25,874 bases of DNA from JBLHGU01 sp047615875 (GTDB lineage Bacteria > Pseudomonadota > Gammaproteobacteria > Arenicellales > CAJQKF01): assembly GCA_047615875.1 (NCBI GenBank), contig JBLHGU010000057.1, forward strand, positions 1 to 25,874. Reading direction: 5' to 3'. Both the position numbers and the translations under genes were made by a program. Shown here in pieces: positions 1 to 8,343 of the stretch. Below the pieces are notes generated by a model. That model was not told the origin of the DNA. It was given only the letters and a program-made list of their open reading frames with translations, and searched no databases. How positions within the stretch are numbered: position 1 is the first letter of the stretch; every line of letters starts with the position of its first letter.

Positions 1-310
1 GCCTGATCAGGTATCTGCCAGCATATTCCATCAGGGACACAAGGTTATAGCCTTGATAAATAGTCCGGATCTATGGCTGCAATCTTAATCTGTTTAACAT
101 CATTAATTGAAGGCTTGGCAAAACGGGAGCGACCATCTATGTGTAAAAACGCAGTTTCAAATTTTCATTTTGGGACAGCGTTACACAAGTGCTGTCAATT
201 CTATTGAAACGTATAATCATCACGCCACTAGTGCATTGATTTCGATGAACAAGAAACACTTTCTACCACCGGCTAATCTAATTTTAAGTTTTTACACGGT
301 CTGGGCAAAC
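1..310. other. Left-edge stretch without a supported gene
   Basis: I find no convincing gene here. The plus strand from base 2 is open to a TAA at 86-88 and the minus strand is open from about base 71 to the edge, so a gene tail or head cut by the window is possible, but neither is long enough to judge. A 68-codon plus-strand frame at 107-313 starts with TTG, has no ribosome site and resembles nothing I know. No tRNA-like cloverleaf is visible. It is AT-rich and looks like intergenic sequence downstream of recG. Confidence 0.5.
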
Positions 311-344
311 TAGAGACAGATTGAGGTTTAGTCGACTGTCTCTA
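311..344. repeat. 9-bp perfect inverted repeat downstream of recG
   Basis: TAGAGACAG at 311-319 and CTGTCTCTA at 336-344 are exact reverse complements around a 16-base loop. Neither side is followed by a run of T, so it is not a textbook intrinsic terminator. It could be a transcript-end structure for recG or a protein-binding site. It lies about 125 bases past the recG stop. Confidence 0.5.
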
Positions 345-372
345 ATGTGCTATCTATCGTTCAAAATCGCGG

Positions 373-399
373 TCCGATGCGATCAAGTCCCGTATCGGA
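373..399 (-). terminator. Possible recG terminator hairpin
   Basis: TCCGATGCG at 373-381 pairs with CGTATCGGA at 391-399, nine pairs including one G-T wobble, around a 9-base loop. Read on the minus strand it lies about 70 bases past the recG stop and is followed after five bases by ATTTTG, a short T run. That makes it the better of the two candidate structures for ending the gmk-rpoZ-spoT-ridA-recG transcript, though the T tract is weak. Confidence 0.4.
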
Positions 400-468
400 A
401 ATAGGTCGGATTAGATTCTGATTTTTGCTAGAGCGTAGTATTTTTATTGCTCACTTCAAATCTAATCA

Positions 469-2559
469 TCACACATTTGAATACTCAGATTTCTGCTTGA
501 TCCACCGCGCCATCAACCTATCAACCGTTTCATCATCTTCATGCAACAACTCTTCCGCAATACGTCGAACCATCGGTAGCAGATCCTTATCTCGCATCAA
601 ATCCGCCACAGCCATTTTCTGCATGCCGGTCTGGCGGGTACCTAACAGCTCTCCAGGGCCCCGGATTTCCAGGTCCTTAGCAGCAATCTCAAAACCGTCA
701 TTGGTTTTACGCATGGTCGTTAATCTTTGTTTGGCGATGAAACCTAGTGGCGACTGATATAGCAACACGCAATAACTCTGGCGCGTACCCCGCCCTACCC
801 GACCACGCAGCTGATGCAATTGGGACAAACCCATTCTTTCAGAATTCTCAATCACCATCAGTCCAGCATTGGGAACATCCACCCCTACTTCAATCACCGT
901 AGTTGCTACCAACAGCTGAATTTCACCGTTTCTGAAACGTTGCATAACGGCATCCTTATCACGGCTGTGTAACCGGCCATGTACCAGAGCTATAGAAATA
1001 TCCGGCATCGATGTTGTGAGATAATTAGCAGTGTCTATTGCTGCCTGGGCTTCTAGTGCATCAGATTCCTCAATTAAAGGACACACCCAGTAAGCCTGCT
1101 CACCCCGTCTGCAGGCAGATTCGATACGCTGCAAAACCTCATCACGACGACTATTTGGTAACACCAGAGTCTCTACCGGCTGCCTGCCAGGCGGTAATTC
1201 GTCGATGGTGGTGACATCCATATCGGCATAGAGTGACATCGCCAGAGATCGGGGAATAGGCGTGGCTGTCATTGTGATCTGATGGGGCATAACTTTCAGG
1301 TTACGGCCCTTTTCACGGAACCGATAACGCTGCACCACACCAAACCGATGCTGTTCATCGACAATCACTAAAGCGAGCTTTGCGTACTGAACTTCATCCT
1401 GAAATAAGGCATGAGTACCCACGGCTATCGCAATCTCACCACTCGCAAGATTTTCCAATACTTCGCGTTTATGCGCCACCTTCTGTCTACCTAGCAGCAC
1501 CGCAACGCGGATTCCCAGTGGTTCAAACCACGCGCAAAAATTTCGCGCATGTTGTTCAGCCAGAATCTCTGTAGGAGCCATTAACGCCACCTGATAGCCG
1601 GCTTCAATAACCTGCAGGCAGGCGGCGGCAGCTACCAGGGTTTTGCCTGAGCCGACATCACCTTGAACCAGCCTTTGAGTGGGTATCGGGTTAGATAAAT
1701 CTGTGCTGATTTCCCTGATGGCATTTTGCTGGGCACCAGTGAGTGCGAAATCGAGACTGTTCTCCAGTATTGGCCATAGTTTTTTAGAGTCAGGCACGGC
1801 CACACTGACCTGACTGGATCGTTTGAGTCGGGCACGATAGGCCGCCAGATGATGGGCGAGCATTTCTTCAAATGCCAGCCGGGTTTTACAAACTTGATCA
1901 AAATTCTGTGACGAGTCAGTTTGATCCGTTACCGCTGGCTCATGCAATTGTCGCAGTGCATCAGGGAGGGAGGGGAAATTATTATCCGTTAGAAACTGCG
2001 TTGGTAGCAATTCTTCTGCCAGGGTATCTACCTCAGCCAGGGCCTGTCGAATCGCACTGCGCAACGGGTTTTGACCCAATCCTTCGGTGGTAGGATAAAT
2101 AGGTCTTAACGAAGCCTCTGCTGGTAAATCTTCAGGCTCCGTATCAAACAGAGTGTATTCTGGATGCACCATTTCCAGCCCTCTTGGGCCGGCCCGTACC
2201 TCTCCAAAACAACGCGCCCAGGCTGCTTGTTCCAGACCATTCTGTTGGCTCCTGGAAAAGTGAAACAACCTGATCGTCAGGCGACTGTCATCGTCTTCCA
2301 AATCCACCAGAAGAGAGCGTCGTCGACCGAAGTTTACCCGACAACTAGTGACACACCCCTGCACAACGCCTTCAATACCTGGACGCAATGAGGACAAGCT
2401 ATGCAGGGTGCTACGATCCTGATAGCGCGTTGGCAAATGGAATAGTAAATCTGTAATCGACTCAATACCGAGCCGATTAAGTTTTTCCTTAAGCCTGGGC
2501 CCGACCCCTTTTAGGTCTTCGAGCCGGCTTACAGGCGACGCTGGCGGTGACGATTTCAG
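469..2559 (-). CDS. recG: ATP-dependent DNA helicase RecG, with probable CTG start
   Basis: RecG remodels stalled replication forks and branch-migrates Holliday junctions. The N-terminal wedge (OB-fold) region precedes a superfamily 2 helicase core. With the start used here, Walker A GDVGSGKT is near residues 300-307 and the DEQH box near 402-405. The C-terminal helicase part has HGRLHSRDKD, TTVIEVGVDVPNA and QLRGRVGRG. The first ATG/GTG/TTG in frame is a TTG at 2436, giving 655 residues and cutting off a clearly homologous stretch (SRLEDLKGVGPRLKEKLNRL). The frame is open upstream only to a TGA inside ridA. The only near-start codon that keeps this stretch is CTG at 2557-2559, which overlaps the ridA TGA as CTGA. 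It gives 696 residues, close to the E. coli length of about 693. Identity is certain; the start is inferred. A frameshift or sequence error is the alternative. Confidence 0.95.
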   Translation of the reverse strand: MKSSPPASPVSRLEDLKGVGPRLKEKLNRLGIESITDLLFHLPTRYQDRSTLHSLSSLRPGIEGVVQGCVTSCRVNFGRRRSLLVDLEDDDSRLTIRLFHFSRSQQNGLEQAAWARCFGEVRAGPRGLEMVHPEYTLFDTEPEDLPAEASLRPIYPTTEGLGQNPLRSAIRQALAEVDTLAEELLPTQFLTDNNFPSLPDALRQLHEPAVTDQTDSSQNFDQVCKTRLAFEEMLAHHLAAYRARLKRSSQVSVAVPDSKKLWPILENSLDFALTGAQQNAIREISTDLSNPIPTQRLVQGDVGSGKTLVAAAACLQVIEAGYQVALMAPTEILAEQHARNFCAWFEPLGIRVAVLLGRQKVAHKREVLENLASGEIAIAVGTHALFQDEVQYAKLALVIVDEQHRFGVVQRYRFREKGRNLKVMPHQITMTATPIPRSLAMSLYADMDVTTIDELPPGRQPVETLVLPNSRRDEVLQRIESACRRGEQAYWVCPLIEESDALEAQAAIDTANYLTTSMPDISIALVHGRLHSRDKDAVMQRFRNGEIQLLVATTVIEVGVDVPNAGLMVIENSERMGLSQLHQLRGRVGRGTRQSYCVLLYQSPLGFIAKQRLTTMRKTNDGFEIAAKDLEIRGPGELLGTRQTGMQKMAVADLMRDKDLLPMVRRIAEELLHEDDETVDRLMARWIKQKSEYSNV

Positions 2560-2939
2560 TCGGACAAATCCAGTATGGCGTCAATTTCAACCGTTACCCC
2601 TTTTGGCAAAGATGCAATGCCTACCGCGACTCGGGCAGGAAATGGCTCAGGCACATATTCCGCCATTACCTCATTAACCAACGGAAAGTTGTTCAGATCA
2701 GTCAGATACACGGTTAGCCTGACGGCATCTGCCAATGAACCACCCGCAGCTTCAGCAATAGCCTTCAGATTATCAAACACGCGTCGAATCTTGGCATCCA
2801 TATCACCATCAACCACTTCCATGGTTTCTGGATCAAGGGGAATCTGACCTGAGATATAAACTGTATTGCCCGTGCGAACAGCCTGAGAGTAGGTTCCGAT
2901 AGCACTCGGCGCCTTCTTGGTGCTGATGATCTCTTTCAT
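2556..2939 (-). CDS. ridA: RidA family reactive enamine/imine deaminase
   Basis: RidA (YjgF/YER057c/UK114) hydrolyses reactive enamines and imines, such as 2-aminoacrylate from PLP enzymes, to keto acids and ammonia, protecting PLP-dependent enzymes. The 127-residue length is normal. Family marks include GTYSQAV near the N-terminus, YISGQIPLDP, and the C-terminal block PARVAVGIASLPKGVTVEID, which carries the conserved arginine of the active site at the trimer interface. The start ATG has a good ribosome site, GGAG about seven bases upstream. It lies 26 bases after spoT and its stop overlaps the probable recG start, so it sits inside the spoT-recG transcript, a position seen in many gammaproteobacteria. 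The protein should be cytosolic. Confidence 0.96.
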   Translation of the reverse strand: MKEIISTKKAPSAIGTYSQAVRTGNTVYISGQIPLDPETMEVVDGDMDAKIRRVFDNLKAIAEAAGGSLADAVRLTVYLTDLNNFPLVNEVMAEYVPEPFPARVAVGIASLPKGVTVEIDAILDLSD

Positions 2940-2965
2940 AGGGTTTCTCCGAAATTTAAATGGGG

Positions 2966-5107
2966 TCAGCCCTTGCGACGGCTAACCTTGATTATAGATT
3001 TTTCCTGGTTACGCAATTCACGCAGAATCTGCGCCAAATGTATTCGATCTTTCACACTGATAGTGAAATTGATACTGGATTGTCGGCCATCCTTCGCTTC
3101 GACCGCCACACTATTAATATTGCTATTCTGTTCAGCAATGGTTGCGGCAAGAGTAGCCAATACGCCTGGGCGATCGATAGTCTGAATACGCAGGTCCACA
3201 TTAAAGTCCCCGGTAACTTTCTCCCCCCAGTCAACATGCAACCAACTTTCCGGGTGTTTTTCTTGTTCTATAAAATTCGGGCAGTTTTTGATATGAATAA
3301 CGATTCCACGCCCGGTTGAAAAATGACCCACAATGGAGTCTCCAGGTATGGGGCAACAACAGCGACCATAACTTATCGCAAGACCTTCTGCACCATGGAT
3401 TGGCAGGGGAATTTTATCGTTTACCGGCTCGTACTCGCCCTCTGGTGCCAGTTGACGTGCCACCATCATGGGTGGGCGTTTACCGGTACCAATATCGCTC
3501 AAAAGCTGGTTCCAGTCCTCCATATCCAGACGCTTTAGCAACCACATTTTTTTATGTGTGCTAAGACGCTGTTTCTGACCAATTTGATCTAACGCTCGGG
3601 ACAATAAATGCCGGCCAAGTTTGACGGTGTCTTTGGCCGTGCGTTGCTTCAGCGACGCGCGAATTCCTGCCCGGGCTTTACCGGTAACGCTGAAGTTTAA
3701 CCAGGCAGGTGTCGGTCTGGCTGTCTTCGAAGTCGTAACCTCGACATGGTTACCGTTAGCAAGCTCTTGATGCAACGGTACTAATTCGCGATTCACCTTA
3801 GCCGCAACACAATGATTACCCACATCAGAATGTACTGCGTAGGCGAAATCCAGTGCAGTGGACCCCTTAGGTAATTTTTTGATGTCACCTTTTGGGGTAA
3901 ATACATATACTTGATCTGGGAATAAGTCGGTTTTTAAATGTTCCAGAAATTCTGTTGGCGCGCCACCCTGTGGCTGCATATCGAGCAATTCAGTTAACCA
4001 ACGCTGGGCCAATTGTTGGGGCGCCTTGCCACTGCTAGTGTGAGTTTTGTAACGCCAATGTGAAGCAACACCGGTTTCCCCAACTCGATGCATTTCCTGG
4101 GTGCGAACCTGAACTTCAATCCGCTGACCAAAACGACCGAACACCTGAGTATGCAAAGACTGATAACCATTGGTTTTAGGTATAGCTATGTAGTCCTTGA
4201 ACTTTCCGGGCACCGGCTTAAAGATATTATGAACTACACCAAGCGTTCGATAACATTCATCGGCACTACTTACTATCACTCGAATGGCATGCAAATCACC
4301 GAGATCGGAAAAATGCAGGTGACGTGTTTGCATTTTCCGATAAATACTATAGATATTTTTCTCTCGGCCAAGAATTTCGGTCTCAATTCCGCTCTCCTTA
4401 AGACCATTCTCAAGCTCTTCCTTAATCGATTCTATGGTTTTGTTTCGATTACCTTTACTCTTTTGAACTTCCTTTGATATAGCATTGTAACGCTTGGGAT
4501 AAAGGTATCGAAAGCTTAAATCTTCCAGCTCCTGGGTCCATGTATGCAATCCCAGTCGATTAGCGATGGCCGCATATATATCGAGTGTTTGGCGCGCAAT
4601 ACGCTGTTGCTTCTCCTGTTCCAAACTACCCAGGGTTCGCATATTGTGTAGTCGATCCGCCAACTTAATCATAATTACGCGGATATCTTTGGACATGGCC
4701 AAAAGCATTTTGCGGAAATTTTCAGCCTCGGCTTGCTCTTTCGACTCGAACTCGACCTGTTCTATTTTGGTGACACCATCAACCAGAATGGCGACGTCTT
4801 CACCAAACTGATCTGCCAATTCCTCGCTTTTTATACTGGTGTCTTCAACAACATCGTGAAGAATCGCCGCGATAATGCTACAACTATCGAGTCGTAAATC
4901 CGCCAGAATGCGGGCCACTGAGATAGGATGGTAAATGTAGGGCTCGCCGCTCTTTCGAGTTTGCCCGGCATGAGCTTCCGCCCCCAATATGTAAGCTCGA
5001 TAAACTTCCGCCACATCCCGGGGTTCCATGTAGCGTTCCAGATACTTGATCAGATCGCTGATCAGTATTTCACTTTCCGGAACACTATCGGTTTGACTGA
5101 CAGCCAT
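2966..5107 (-). CDS. spoT: Bifunctional (p)ppGpp synthetase/hydrolase SpoT
   Basis: SpoT makes and degrades the stringent-response alarmone (p)ppGpp. The order is an HD hydrolase domain (H60 in PYIYHP; HD at residues 84-85 in ILHDVVEDT), the synthetase domain (GKFKDYIAIPKTNGYQSLHT), a TGS domain (VYVFTPKGDIKKLPKGSTAL), a conserved-cysteine region (YGRCCCPIPGD) and a C-terminal ACT domain (IDRPGVLATLAATIAEQN). The hydrolase residues are intact, and the synthetase has the basic KFKD form typical of bifunctional Rel/SpoT enzymes rather than the acidic RelA form. Length 713 is close to E. coli SpoT (about 702). It starts 75 bases after rpoZ and is followed by ridA after 26. The ribosome site is weak, so partial coupling to rpoZ is likely. 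Confidence 0.97.
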   Translation of the reverse strand: MAVSQTDSVPESEILISDLIKYLERYMEPRDVAEVYRAYILGAEAHAGQTRKSGEPYIYHPISVARILADLRLDSCSIIAAILHDVVEDTSIKSEELADQFGEDVAILVDGVTKIEQVEFESKEQAEAENFRKMLLAMSKDIRVIMIKLADRLHNMRTLGSLEQEKQQRIARQTLDIYAAIANRLGLHTWTQELEDLSFRYLYPKRYNAISKEVQKSKGNRNKTIESIKEELENGLKESGIETEILGREKNIYSIYRKMQTRHLHFSDLGDLHAIRVIVSSADECYRTLGVVHNIFKPVPGKFKDYIAIPKTNGYQSLHTQVFGRFGQRIEVQVRTQEMHRVGETGVASHWRYKTHTSSGKAPQQLAQRWLTELLDMQPQGGAPTEFLEHLKTDLFPDQVYVFTPKGDIKKLPKGSTALDFAYAVHSDVGNHCVAAKVNRELVPLHQELANGNHVEVTTSKTARPTPAWLNFSVTGKARAGIRASLKQRTAKDTVKLGRHLLSRALDQIGQKQRLSTHKKMWLLKRLDMEDWNQLLSDIGTGKRPPMMVARQLAPEGEYEPVNDKIPLPIHGAEGLAISYGRCCCPIPGDSIVGHFSTGRGIVIHIKNCPNFIEQEKHPESWLHVDWGEKVTGDFNVDLRIQTIDRPGVLATLAATIAEQNSNINSVAVEAKDGRQSSINFTISVKDRIHLAQILRELRNQEKSIIKVSRRKG

Positions 5108-5167
5108 GGCTACAATTGGCGTCGCCTGGCTTCTAGCGTTGCGTTATTGCAACACCAGAGTGGCCTG

Positions 5168-5186
5168 ATGATACGATACGTATCAT
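5168..5186 (-). repeat. Hairpin spanning the rpoZ stop codon
   Basis: ATGATAC at 5168-5174 and GTATCAT at 5180-5186 form a perfect 7-bp inverted repeat with a 5-base loop. The rpoZ TGA (5183-5185) lies within one arm. It lies in the rpoZ-spoT junction and could affect readthrough or mRNA stability. There is no T run after it, so it is unlikely to end transcription. Confidence 0.4.
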
Positions 5187-5773
5187 ACGGACTCAGCGGA
5201 AACCTCTGCTTCAGCTACAGCCTCTTCAGCTACAGCCTCTTCAGCTACAACCTCTTCAGTTGCTACTACTTCAGTTGCTACTACTTCAGATACGACCTCT
5301 TCAACTACAGCCTCTTCAGTTGCTACTACTTCAGCTACAACATCTTCGGCCACTACAGCTTCAAGTGCTGCGGTGAGCTCAGCTACGGCTACGGCTTCGT
5401 CTGTAACTACCTGCTCGCTCATAAAGGATTCCGATATTGCTGCTTCAGGCATAACAGCTTCTTCGCGGTTCACAACTACAGGTGGCTTGCCGAAAACGGA
5501 ATCAACCGTATCAATCTCTACTCGAGGGCTCGGCTCATCATCAAAACCTTCAAGACTGAAACTAACTTCTTCAACAGGCTCTAGTAGGATATCCCTGGTG
5601 ATCTTTCCTTCAGCAATTTCGCGTAATGCGATTACGGTATCTTTATCGTTGTCGCGAGGCACCAATGGTTCGTGGCCTACTGCGAGCTGACGGGTACGTT
5701 TGGTGGCCACCAGGACCAATTGGAAACGATTGTCTACATAATCAAGACAATCTTCGACTGTAACTCTAGCCAT
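5183..5773 (-). CDS. rpoZ: RNA polymerase omega subunit with long acidic repeat tail
   Basis: Omega helps assemble and stabilise RNA polymerase by clamping the beta-prime subunit, and takes part in the ppGpp response. The first 65-70 residues are a standard omega core: MARVTVEDCL, NRFQLVLVATKRTRQLA, and DKDTVIALREIAEGKIT. Normal omega proteins are about 80-100 residues; this one has 196. After residue 104 there is no lysine or arginine. From about 125 to the end it is almost only A, V and E with some T and S, with loose five-residue units such as EEAVA and VVATE. The tail is in frame, ends in a clean TGA, and fits between gmk and spoT, so it is probably translated. It is likely disordered or weakly helical; its role is unknown. 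Confidence 0.93.
   Translation of the reverse strand: MARVTVEDCLDYVDNRFQLVLVATKRTRQLAVGHEPLVPRDNDKDTVIALREIAEGKITRDILLEPVEEVSFSLEGFDDEPSPRVEIDTVDSVFGKPPVVVNREEAVMPEAAISESFMSEQVVTDEAVAVAELTAALEAVVAEDVVAEVVATEEAVVEEVVSEVVATEVVATEEVVAEEAVAEEAVAEAEVSAESV
5204..5341 (-). repeat. 15-base in-frame degenerate repeats coding the omega tail
   Basis: On the plus strand, units resembling TCTTCAGCTACAGCC recur in a 15-base period, with variants carrying GTTGCTACTAC. In the rpoZ frame they encode five-residue units around E-E-x-V-[AV]. The period is a multiple of three, so copy changes would keep the frame. This fits expansion by slippage or unequal recombination inside a coding region. Confidence 0.75.
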
Positions 5774-5869
5774 AATTAACTCATGAAATAAATTGGATAT
5801 CTTTCAGATAGGGTTTGCACGACGGCGCCAGATAAAACCAGATAAAGGCCGGAGGATGCAAATGCAGGG

Positions 5870-6526
5870 TTAACCCGCTAGTGTAACGGTTTTCTCAATG
5901 AAAACAAGCTTTTCAACATCAATTTCATCGGGTCTGCGAGAGTAACCGACACCATTGCAAAGAGCGATTAACTCATCAAGCGTCGCTTCAAACTTCTCGT
6001 TAATAATGACATAGTCGTATTCCCTGTAGTGCTCCATCTCGTCCATAGCTTTTCTCATGCGATTCTCTATTACTTCATCGCTATCTTGACCTCGTTGCTT
6101 CAGGCGCTGGCGTAAAGCAGTGAGCGATGGTGGTAGCAGAAAAATACTCAACACGTCTAAAACTTTCTGTCGTACTTTTCGTGCACCCTGCCAGTCGATA
6201 TCCAGGATAACGCTTAATCCGCGACCTAGAAATTGCTCAATTGAATGCAAAGAAGTACCGTAATAATTACCGAACACCTCGGCATATTCGAGAAATTCGT
6301 TCTTGGCAATCATCGCTTCGAAAACTTGATGATCAACAAAATGATAGTGCTGGCCATCATTTTCACCGGGACGTGCCGCCCGGGTGGTATGCGAAACTGA
6401 CAGCTTAATGCTGTTAGAAGACTCGATAAGCGCTCGCGCCAGACTGGTTTTCCCCGCTCCCGAAGGAGCAGACAGAATAACCAATCTGGCATTAGTGGCA
6501 GAGTCTCCGGATGCAGAGTTACTCAA
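5870..6526 (-). CDS. gmk: Guanylate kinase
   Basis: Guanylate kinase phosphorylates GMP (and dGMP) to GDP with ATP, supplying GTP and feeding the ppGpp pool controlled by spoT downstream. The P-loop SAPSGAGKTSL lies at residues 19-29, followed by SHTTRAARPGENDGQHYHFV, the GMP-binding signature, and VILDIDWQGARKVR. Length 218 is slightly above the usual 205-210. The start is a TTG at 6524-6526, with AGGA about nine bases upstream; no ATG lies before the P-loop in this frame, so TTG is well supported. It heads the gmk-rpoZ-spoT-ridA-recG block, with a 96-base gap before rpoZ. Confidence 0.96.
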   Translation of the reverse strand: MSNSASGDSATNARLVILSAPSGAGKTSLARALIESSNSIKLSVSHTTRAARPGENDGQHYHFVDHQVFEAMIAKNEFLEYAEVFGNYYGTSLHSIEQFLGRGLSVILDIDWQGARKVRQKVLDVLSIFLLPPSLTALRQRLKQRGQDSDEVIENRMRKAMDEMEHYREYDYVIINEKFEATLDELIALCNGVGYSRRPDEIDVEKLVFIEKTVTLAG

Positions 6527-6610
6527 AAACGGGATCCTGATTCAGTAATAGTTGACGACTCAATTTTACCCGATAGCAAACCTGCCGTAATCCTATTTCA
6601 GCCTCTTCAT

Positions 6611-6635
6611 AAAAAACCAACCAGAGTTAACTCCG
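6611..6635 (-). terminator. Possible pckA terminator
   Basis: On the minus strand, CGGAG and CTCTG pair around a TTAA loop (6622-6635, one G-T wobble). After about five bases comes a run of six T (6611-6616). It lies about 40 bases past the pckA stop and before gmk. The short stem and the gap before the T run make it a moderate candidate. Confidence 0.4.
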
Positions 6636-6673
6636 TGACATATTCGATTTACAACCAAAAATAGCTGTCGGAA

Positions 6674-8284
6674 TTAGGAGGCTACGGTTACCGGCCCAGC
6701 ATTCTGCAACTCCTGTCCTGCAGGGGTGTCGGAGTATTTCTGAAAGTTCTCAACGAATAGCTCAGCCAGTTTCACGGCTTTTTCATTCCACTGCTCGACG
6801 CTATCGTATGTGTCTCTAGGATCTAACACCTCGGAGTTCACACCAGGCAGAGCCAGAGGAATAGCCAGGTTGAAATACGGAATAATTCGCGTTTCAGCAT
6901 CTTCAATGGAACCATCAAGAATAGCGTTGATAATTCCACGGGTATCCTGGATTGAAATGCGCTCACCACTACCATTCCAACCGGTATTAACCAGATAGGC
7001 ACTGGCATTGGAATCTGCCATGCGTTTAACCAGAATTTCAGCATAACGGGTAGGGTGCAGACTCAGGAATGCGGCACCGAAACAGGCTGAGAAAGTCGGC
7101 GTTGGCTCATCGATACCGCGTTCGGTACCAGCCAGTTTGGCTGTAAATCCTGACAGAAAATGATATTTTGTTTGTTCAGCAGTCAATTTTGATACTGGAG
7201 GCAATACGCCAAAAGCATCAGCGGACAGGAAAATGACCTTGCTTGCATGACCCGCCCTTGATACCGGCTTGACGATATTATCGATGTGGTAAATCGGGTA
7301 GGATACACGACCATTCTCGGTTTTCGAACTGTCATCGTAGTCCACCTCGCCACTGTCCAGTACAACCACATTTTCCAGCAGTGCATCCCGCTTTATTGCA
7401 CCAAAAATATCCGGTTCTGCCTCCGCACTCAAACGAATGGTCTTGGCATAACAACCACCTTCAAAATTAAAAATTCCATCGTCATCCCAACCGTGTTCGT
7501 CATCGCCAATAAGCTGACGACTGGAATCTGTAGACAGGGTGGTTTTACCGGTTCCAGAAAGACCAAAAAATATTGAAGTGTCGCCATCTGCGCCAGTATT
7601 CGCCGAACAATGCATTGACGCTATGCCTTTTAAAGGCAATAAATAATTCATCATGGAGAACATGCCTTTTTTCATTTCTCCGCCATACCAGCTACCACCA
7701 ATCAACTGCATTTTTTCAGTCAAATTAAAAGCGACAAAATTTTCCGAGTTCAGACCCATTTCCCGCCAGTTCTGATTGTTCGATTTTGAACCATTCAAAA
7801 CCACAAAATCCGGCTCAAAATTCTCTAGCTCGAATTCGTTTGGTCGAATAAACATATTTTTTACAAAGTGGGCTTGCCAGGCGACCTCCATAACAAACCG
7901 AATAGAGAGGCGGGTATTTGGATTAGCACCGCAGAAAGCATCCACAACAAACAGTCGCTTTCCTGACAACTGGCCGGTGACCAGTTGTTTGAGTTTGTCC
8001 CAATGCTCTAAATCTAACGGCTTATTGTCATTCTTGCCCTGATCTGACCACCAAAATGTATCTCTCGTACTGTCGTCACGGACGATATATTTATCCTTGG
8101 GAGAACGGCCAGTAAACACACCCGTATCAACAGCAACCGCGCCGCTGGTCGTTACATATCCACGCTCAAAACCCTCCAGTCCTGGCTTTGTTTCCTCAGC
8201 GAAAAGGACATCGTAATCTGGATTGTGCAGAATTTCCTGAGATTCAGTAATTCCCAGTGAGGAAAGGTCAATGTTAGTTGTCAC
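6674..8284 (-). CDS. pckA: Phosphoenolpyruvate carboxykinase (ATP)
   Basis: PckA converts oxaloacetate and ATP to phosphoenolpyruvate, CO2 and ADP, the entry step of gluconeogenesis, as needed for growth on organic or amino acids. At 536 residues it matches the ATP-type family (E. coli about 540). Visible motifs are TGRSPKDKYIV near residue 58, the P-loop GLSGTGKTTL at 241-250, the metal-binding LIGDDEHGW at 258-266 and FEGGCYAKT at 275-282. The start is GTG at 8282-8284 with a strong ribosome site AGGAG six bases upstream. It is monocistronic in appearance, with a hairpin about 60 bases upstream and a weak terminator downstream. The gene fits the neighbouring importers for dipeptides and organic acids, whose carbon would need gluconeogenesis. 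Confidence 0.97.
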   Translation of the reverse strand: MTTNIDLSSLGITESQEILHNPDYDVLFAEETKPGLEGFERGYVTTSGAVAVDTGVFTGRSPKDKYIVRDDSTRDTFWWSDQGKNDNKPLDLEHWDKLKQLVTGQLSGKRLFVVDAFCGANPNTRLSIRFVMEVAWQAHFVKNMFIRPNEFELENFEPDFVVLNGSKSNNQNWREMGLNSENFVAFNLTEKMQLIGGSWYGGEMKKGMFSMMNYLLPLKGIASMHCSANTGADGDTSIFFGLSGTGKTTLSTDSSRQLIGDDEHGWDDDGIFNFEGGCYAKTIRLSAEAEPDIFGAIKRDALLENVVVLDSGEVDYDDSSKTENGRVSYPIYHIDNIVKPVSRAGHASKVIFLSADAFGVLPPVSKLTAEQTKYHFLSGFTAKLAGTERGIDEPTPTFSACFGAAFLSLHPTRYAEILVKRMADSNASAYLVNTGWNGSGERISIQDTRGIINAILDGSIEDAETRIIPYFNLAIPLALPGVNSEVLDPRDTYDSVEQWNEKAVKLAELFVENFQKYSDTPAGQELQNAGPVTVAS

Positions 8285-8343
8285 AGTGGACTCCTGGATA
8301 TCTGATATTGATAATTAATTTCCCCAATAGGGCATAAACGATA

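Noticed and set aside
107..313. 68-codon plus-strand frame at the left edge.
   Set aside because: TTG start, no ribosome site, no recognisable motif; typical of intergenic AT-rich sequence.
5204..5341. Short tandem repeats that could be mistaken for a CRISPR array.
   Set aside because: Units are contiguous and in frame, with no unique spacers, and encode the omega tail.
4928..5584. Plus-strand open frame of 218 codons rich in F, Y, S and C.
   Set aside because: It is the reverse of the rpoZ repeat tail and part of spoT; the odd composition follows from the repeats. rpoZ has clear family identity on the other strand.
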